The translations under genes were made by a program, and so were the position numbers. From Mycobacterium sp. (GTDB lineage Bacteria > Actinomycetota > Actinomycetes > Mycobacteriales > Mycobacteriaceae), in assembly GCA_021732005.1 (NCBI GenBank), contig JAKFVT010000007.1, positions 1 through 64,000 of the forward strand: a stretch of 64,000 bases of DNA. The letters are read 5' to 3'. This document shows, piece by piece, positions 62,086 to 64,000 of this stretch (position 1 is its first letter; each line of letters starts with the position of its first letter). The notes beneath the pieces were generated by a model that ran no database searches, was not told the origin of the DNA, and saw only the letters and a program-made list of their open reading frames with translations.

Positions 62086-62598
62086 TCAGTCCCGGTCGGC
62101 GAACTTCGACAGATATAGCCAGGTAGGCCGGTAGCCGAGGCGCTCGTAGAGACGTAGGGCGTCTCGGTTGCCGGAGAGTGCCCCGAGGATCAGGTCGTCG
62201 ACGCCGGCCGCATGCAGGTGCTGCTCGAGCGTCGTCAGCAATTCGGTGCCCAGCCCCGACCCGCGGAACTCCGGGAGCACGGAGAGGGATTCGATCTCCC
62301 CGAGGCGCGTGCCGGTGGCCCAGGTGTCGGCCACCCAGGTGTCCTCGGTCTGCAGGACGTGCGCCAGCCCGTAACCAATCGGGCGATCATCGACGCTTGC
62401 GAGCAACAGCAGGGTGTCCGGCTTCGCGAGCAGCTCGGCATACAGTGCGCGACGCACCCGCCACGATTCCTCGTCGCTGACGTAGGGCCGCAGTTCGGGC
62501 ATCGACTCGGCGTGCCGGCGATGCACGGCCAACCACAACGGCCCGAGGATGTCGAGATCGTCGGCACTGCCCGTCCGCACCTGCCACGGCGCACTCAC
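62086..62598 (-). CDS. GNAT family N-acetyltransferase (Rv3225c position)
   Basis: 170 residues. Acetyl-CoA motif LSVLPEFRGSGLGTELLTTL and the later SGNRDALRLYERLGYRPTWLYL. ATG 62598 (MSAPWQVRTGSADDL). Substrate unknown. Convergent with the aldo/keto reductase gene. Confidence 0.9.
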   Translation of the reverse strand: MSAPWQVRTGSADDLDILGPLWLAVHRRHAESMPELRPYVSDEESWRVRRALYAELLAKPDTLLLLASVDDRPIGYGLAHVLQTEDTWVADTWATGTRLGEIESLSVLPEFRGSGLGTELLTTLEQHLHAAGVDDLILGALSGNRDALRLYERLGYRPTWLYLSKFADRD

Positions 62599-62631
62599 GG
62601 GCTCATCATGCCCCGCGAGTGCGCCGAGTGG

Positions 62632-63894
62632 CTAGGCGGCTTTGGCTGCGCGCTTGGCGCGCCGCTTCTGGCGAGCCGTGTCGATCGCGGTCTTGAGCCC
62701 GCGCTTGCGGCCGGTGGCCGGGTCGACGCCCGCGTAGCCCGATTCGAGCTCGGCGAACATCCGCTCGCTGCGGGTTTCGGGTGCATCGTCGGCGGTGTCG
62801 CGCAGGTATTTGTCCGGCAGCGACAGCTTGGCGATTGTGCGCCAGGTCTTGGCGTACTGCACCAGGAACGGGCCCGTGGTGTAGGGCAGGTCGTACTTGT
62901 CGCAGATCTGCCGCACCCGCACCGAGATCTCCGCGAGCCGGTTGCTCGGCAGGTCAGGGTACAGGTGGTGCTCGATCTGGTACGACAGGTTGCCGGTCAT
63001 GAAGTCCATGGCGCGGCTGCCCGAGATGTTGGCACTGCCGAGCATCTGGCGCAGGTACCACTGCCCCTTGCTCTCACCGACCATGTCGGTCTTGGTGAAT
63101 TTCTCTGCGCCATCCGGGAAGTGGCCGCAGAAGATCACCGCGTTGGCCCACACGTTGCGGATCACGTTGGCCACGGCGTTGGCGGTGAGCGTCGAGCGGT
63201 ACGTGGCGCCCGGTGACAGCGACGTGATCGCCGGGTAGGCGACGTAGTCCTTGAGCAGCTGCCGTCCCGCCTTGGCGCCGAACTCCCTGACCCGGATCAG
63301 CGTGGTCTTGCGGTCATCGCCGCCCTTGGCGATCTTGCCGAGCTCGAGATGCTGTAGCCCCACGCCCCATTCGAAGCCGATCGCCAGCAGGGTGTTGAAC
63401 AGCAGGTTGCCGTACAGGTTGAACGGCTTCCACTTCGCATCGCGGGTGACCCGGATGACGCCGTAGCCGACATCGTCGTCCATGCCGAGGATGTTGGTGT
63501 ACTTGTGGTGCATGAAGTTGTGGGTGAACCGCCAGTGCTTGGACGCCCCGCTCATGTCCCACTCCCACGACGAGGAGTGAATCTCGGGATCGTTCATCCA
63601 GTCCCACTGGCCGTGCATGACGTTGTGGCCGATCTCCATGTTCTCGATGATCTTGGCCACGCCCAGAGTCACGGTGCCCGCCCACCAGGCCGATCGCTTG
63701 GAGCCCGCAGCCAGCATCAGCCGGCCGGCGACCTCGAGACCGCGCTGGGCGGCGATGGTGCGGCGGATATAGCGCGCGTCCCGCGCGCCGAGGGAATCTT
63801 CGATGTCCTGGCGGATGGCGTCGAGCTCAACCGCCAAGCTTTCGATGTCCGCGTCAGTCAGATGAGTAAACGCTTCCACATCGGTAACAGCCAT
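62632..63894 (-). CDS. desA3: Acyl-CoA delta-9 desaturase DesA3
   Basis: 420 residues. Three His boxes of membrane desaturases: GHNVMHGQWDW, HNFMHHKYTN and QIEHHLYPDL. Hydrophobic segments near residues ~70-90 and ~200-235 place it in the membrane. It turns stearoyl-CoA into oleoyl-CoA, in partnership with a reductase (Rv3230c in M. tuberculosis) expected just beyond the window. The C-terminal 25 residues are Lys/Arg/Ala-rich. A 24-base palindrome lies upstream. Confidence 0.94.
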   Translation of the reverse strand: MAVTDVEAFTHLTDADIESLAVELDAIRQDIEDSLGARDARYIRRTIAAQRGLEVAGRLMLAAGSKRSAWWAGTVTLGVAKIIENMEIGHNVMHGQWDWMNDPEIHSSSWEWDMSGASKHWRFTHNFMHHKYTNILGMDDDVGYGVIRVTRDAKWKPFNLYGNLLFNTLLAIGFEWGVGLQHLELGKIAKGGDDRKTTLIRVREFGAKAGRQLLKDYVAYPAITSLSPGATYRSTLTANAVANVIRNVWANAVIFCGHFPDGAEKFTKTDMVGESKGQWYLRQMLGSANISGSRAMDFMTGNLSYQIEHHLYPDLPSNRLAEISVRVRQICDKYDLPYTTGPFLVQYAKTWRTIAKLSLPDKYLRDTADDAPETRSERMFAELESGYAGVDPATGRKRGLKTAIDTARQKRRAKRAAKAA

Positions 63895-63927
63895 TAGTCA
63901 CGCCTCCCTTCTTGTGCCTACGCTACC

Positions 63928-63951
63928 GTAACCTACGTACCCGTAGGTTAC
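63928..63951. promoter_or_regulatory. Perfect palindromic operator upstream of desA3
   Basis: Arms GTAACCTACG and CGTAGGTTAC around TACC, fully symmetrical, 34 bases before the desA3 ATG. It is suited to a TetR-type lipid-sensing repressor, such as the regulators of mycobacterial desaturase genes; which one binds is not determined here. Confidence 0.75.
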
Positions 63952-64000
63952 TAGCCAGTAAACCTCAGACGTCAACCACACAGTCGCCCGAAGCGGCCGA

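Overview
The window is a high-GC actinobacterial chromosome segment from a mycobacterium, most likely a rapid grower (Mycolicibacterium type). The evidence is gene content and order. Apart from inserted or swapped genes it follows the M. tuberculosis stretch Rv3193c to Rv3229c: UPF0182 membrane protein, PDZ/Lon-like protease, zinc-dependent hydrolase, Rv3196, ABC1 kinase, whiB7, uvrD2, mrx1, nudC, K+ channel, adnB-adnA, hydrolase, ATL, Rv3205c, moeZ, Rv3207c, TetR, TB9.4, MmpS-like, Rv3210c, rhlE, Rv3212, parA, gpm2, entC, GNAT, whiB1, pdtaS, biotinyl protein, rshA, sigH, SDR, SRAP, aroA, rsgA and desA3. Mycobacterial assignments rest on recognised protein sequences; no database was searched.

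Layout. 1-7.5 kb: end of a secreted-type protein, RNase Z, UPF0182, YlbL-type protease, zinc hydrolase, and the first two thirds of the Rv3196 orthologue. 7.5-16.0 kb: an 8.48-kb mobile element that splits Rv3196. It is bounded by an 11-bp direct repeat and carries a large serine integrase, a phiRv1-type excisionase (RDF) gene broken by an 11-bp tandem duplication, a primase-helicase, an HNH protein, an HK97-fold capsid protein, an unusual zinc-knuckle/WhiB-like protein, a secreted DUF732 protein and an unknown membrane-anchored protein. No portal, large terminase, protease or tail gene is visible, so it looks like a phiRv1-like or capsid-forming satellite rather than a complete prophage. 16.0-25 kb: the rest of Rv3196, ABC1 kinase, whiB7 with its attenuated leader, a thiol peroxidase, two paralogous secreted repeat proteins, uvrD2, mrx1, nudC, a K+ channel and a DoxX-like protein.

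25-46 kb: adnB-adnA (double-strand break resection), small repair and metabolic genes, moeZ, regulators, rhlE, parA, gpm2-entC-GNAT, and an acyltransferase/TetR divergent pair with a perfect 16-bp operator. 46-53 kb: GtrA and a lipid kinase, whiB1 with an upstream CRP-like site, the pdtaS sensor kinase, the 24-residue ribosomal protein bL37, the rshA-sigH redox stress pair, a YbaK-type deacylase and an SDR. 53-64 kb: a large secreted beta-propeller protein and a TetR gene sharing an operator motif, an aldehyde dehydrogenase, SRAP, aroA-rsgA, an aldo-keto reductase, GNAT, and desA3 behind a 24-bp palindrome.

Several genes concern stress and genome maintenance (whiB7, sigH/rshA, mrx1, adnAB, uvrD2, SRAP, ATL). 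No tRNA, rRNA, CRISPR array or insertion sequence was seen. A small dispersed repeat with the core GGCAGGAGCGCAGCGACCC or its one-base variant occurs three times, once inside the lipid kinase gene.
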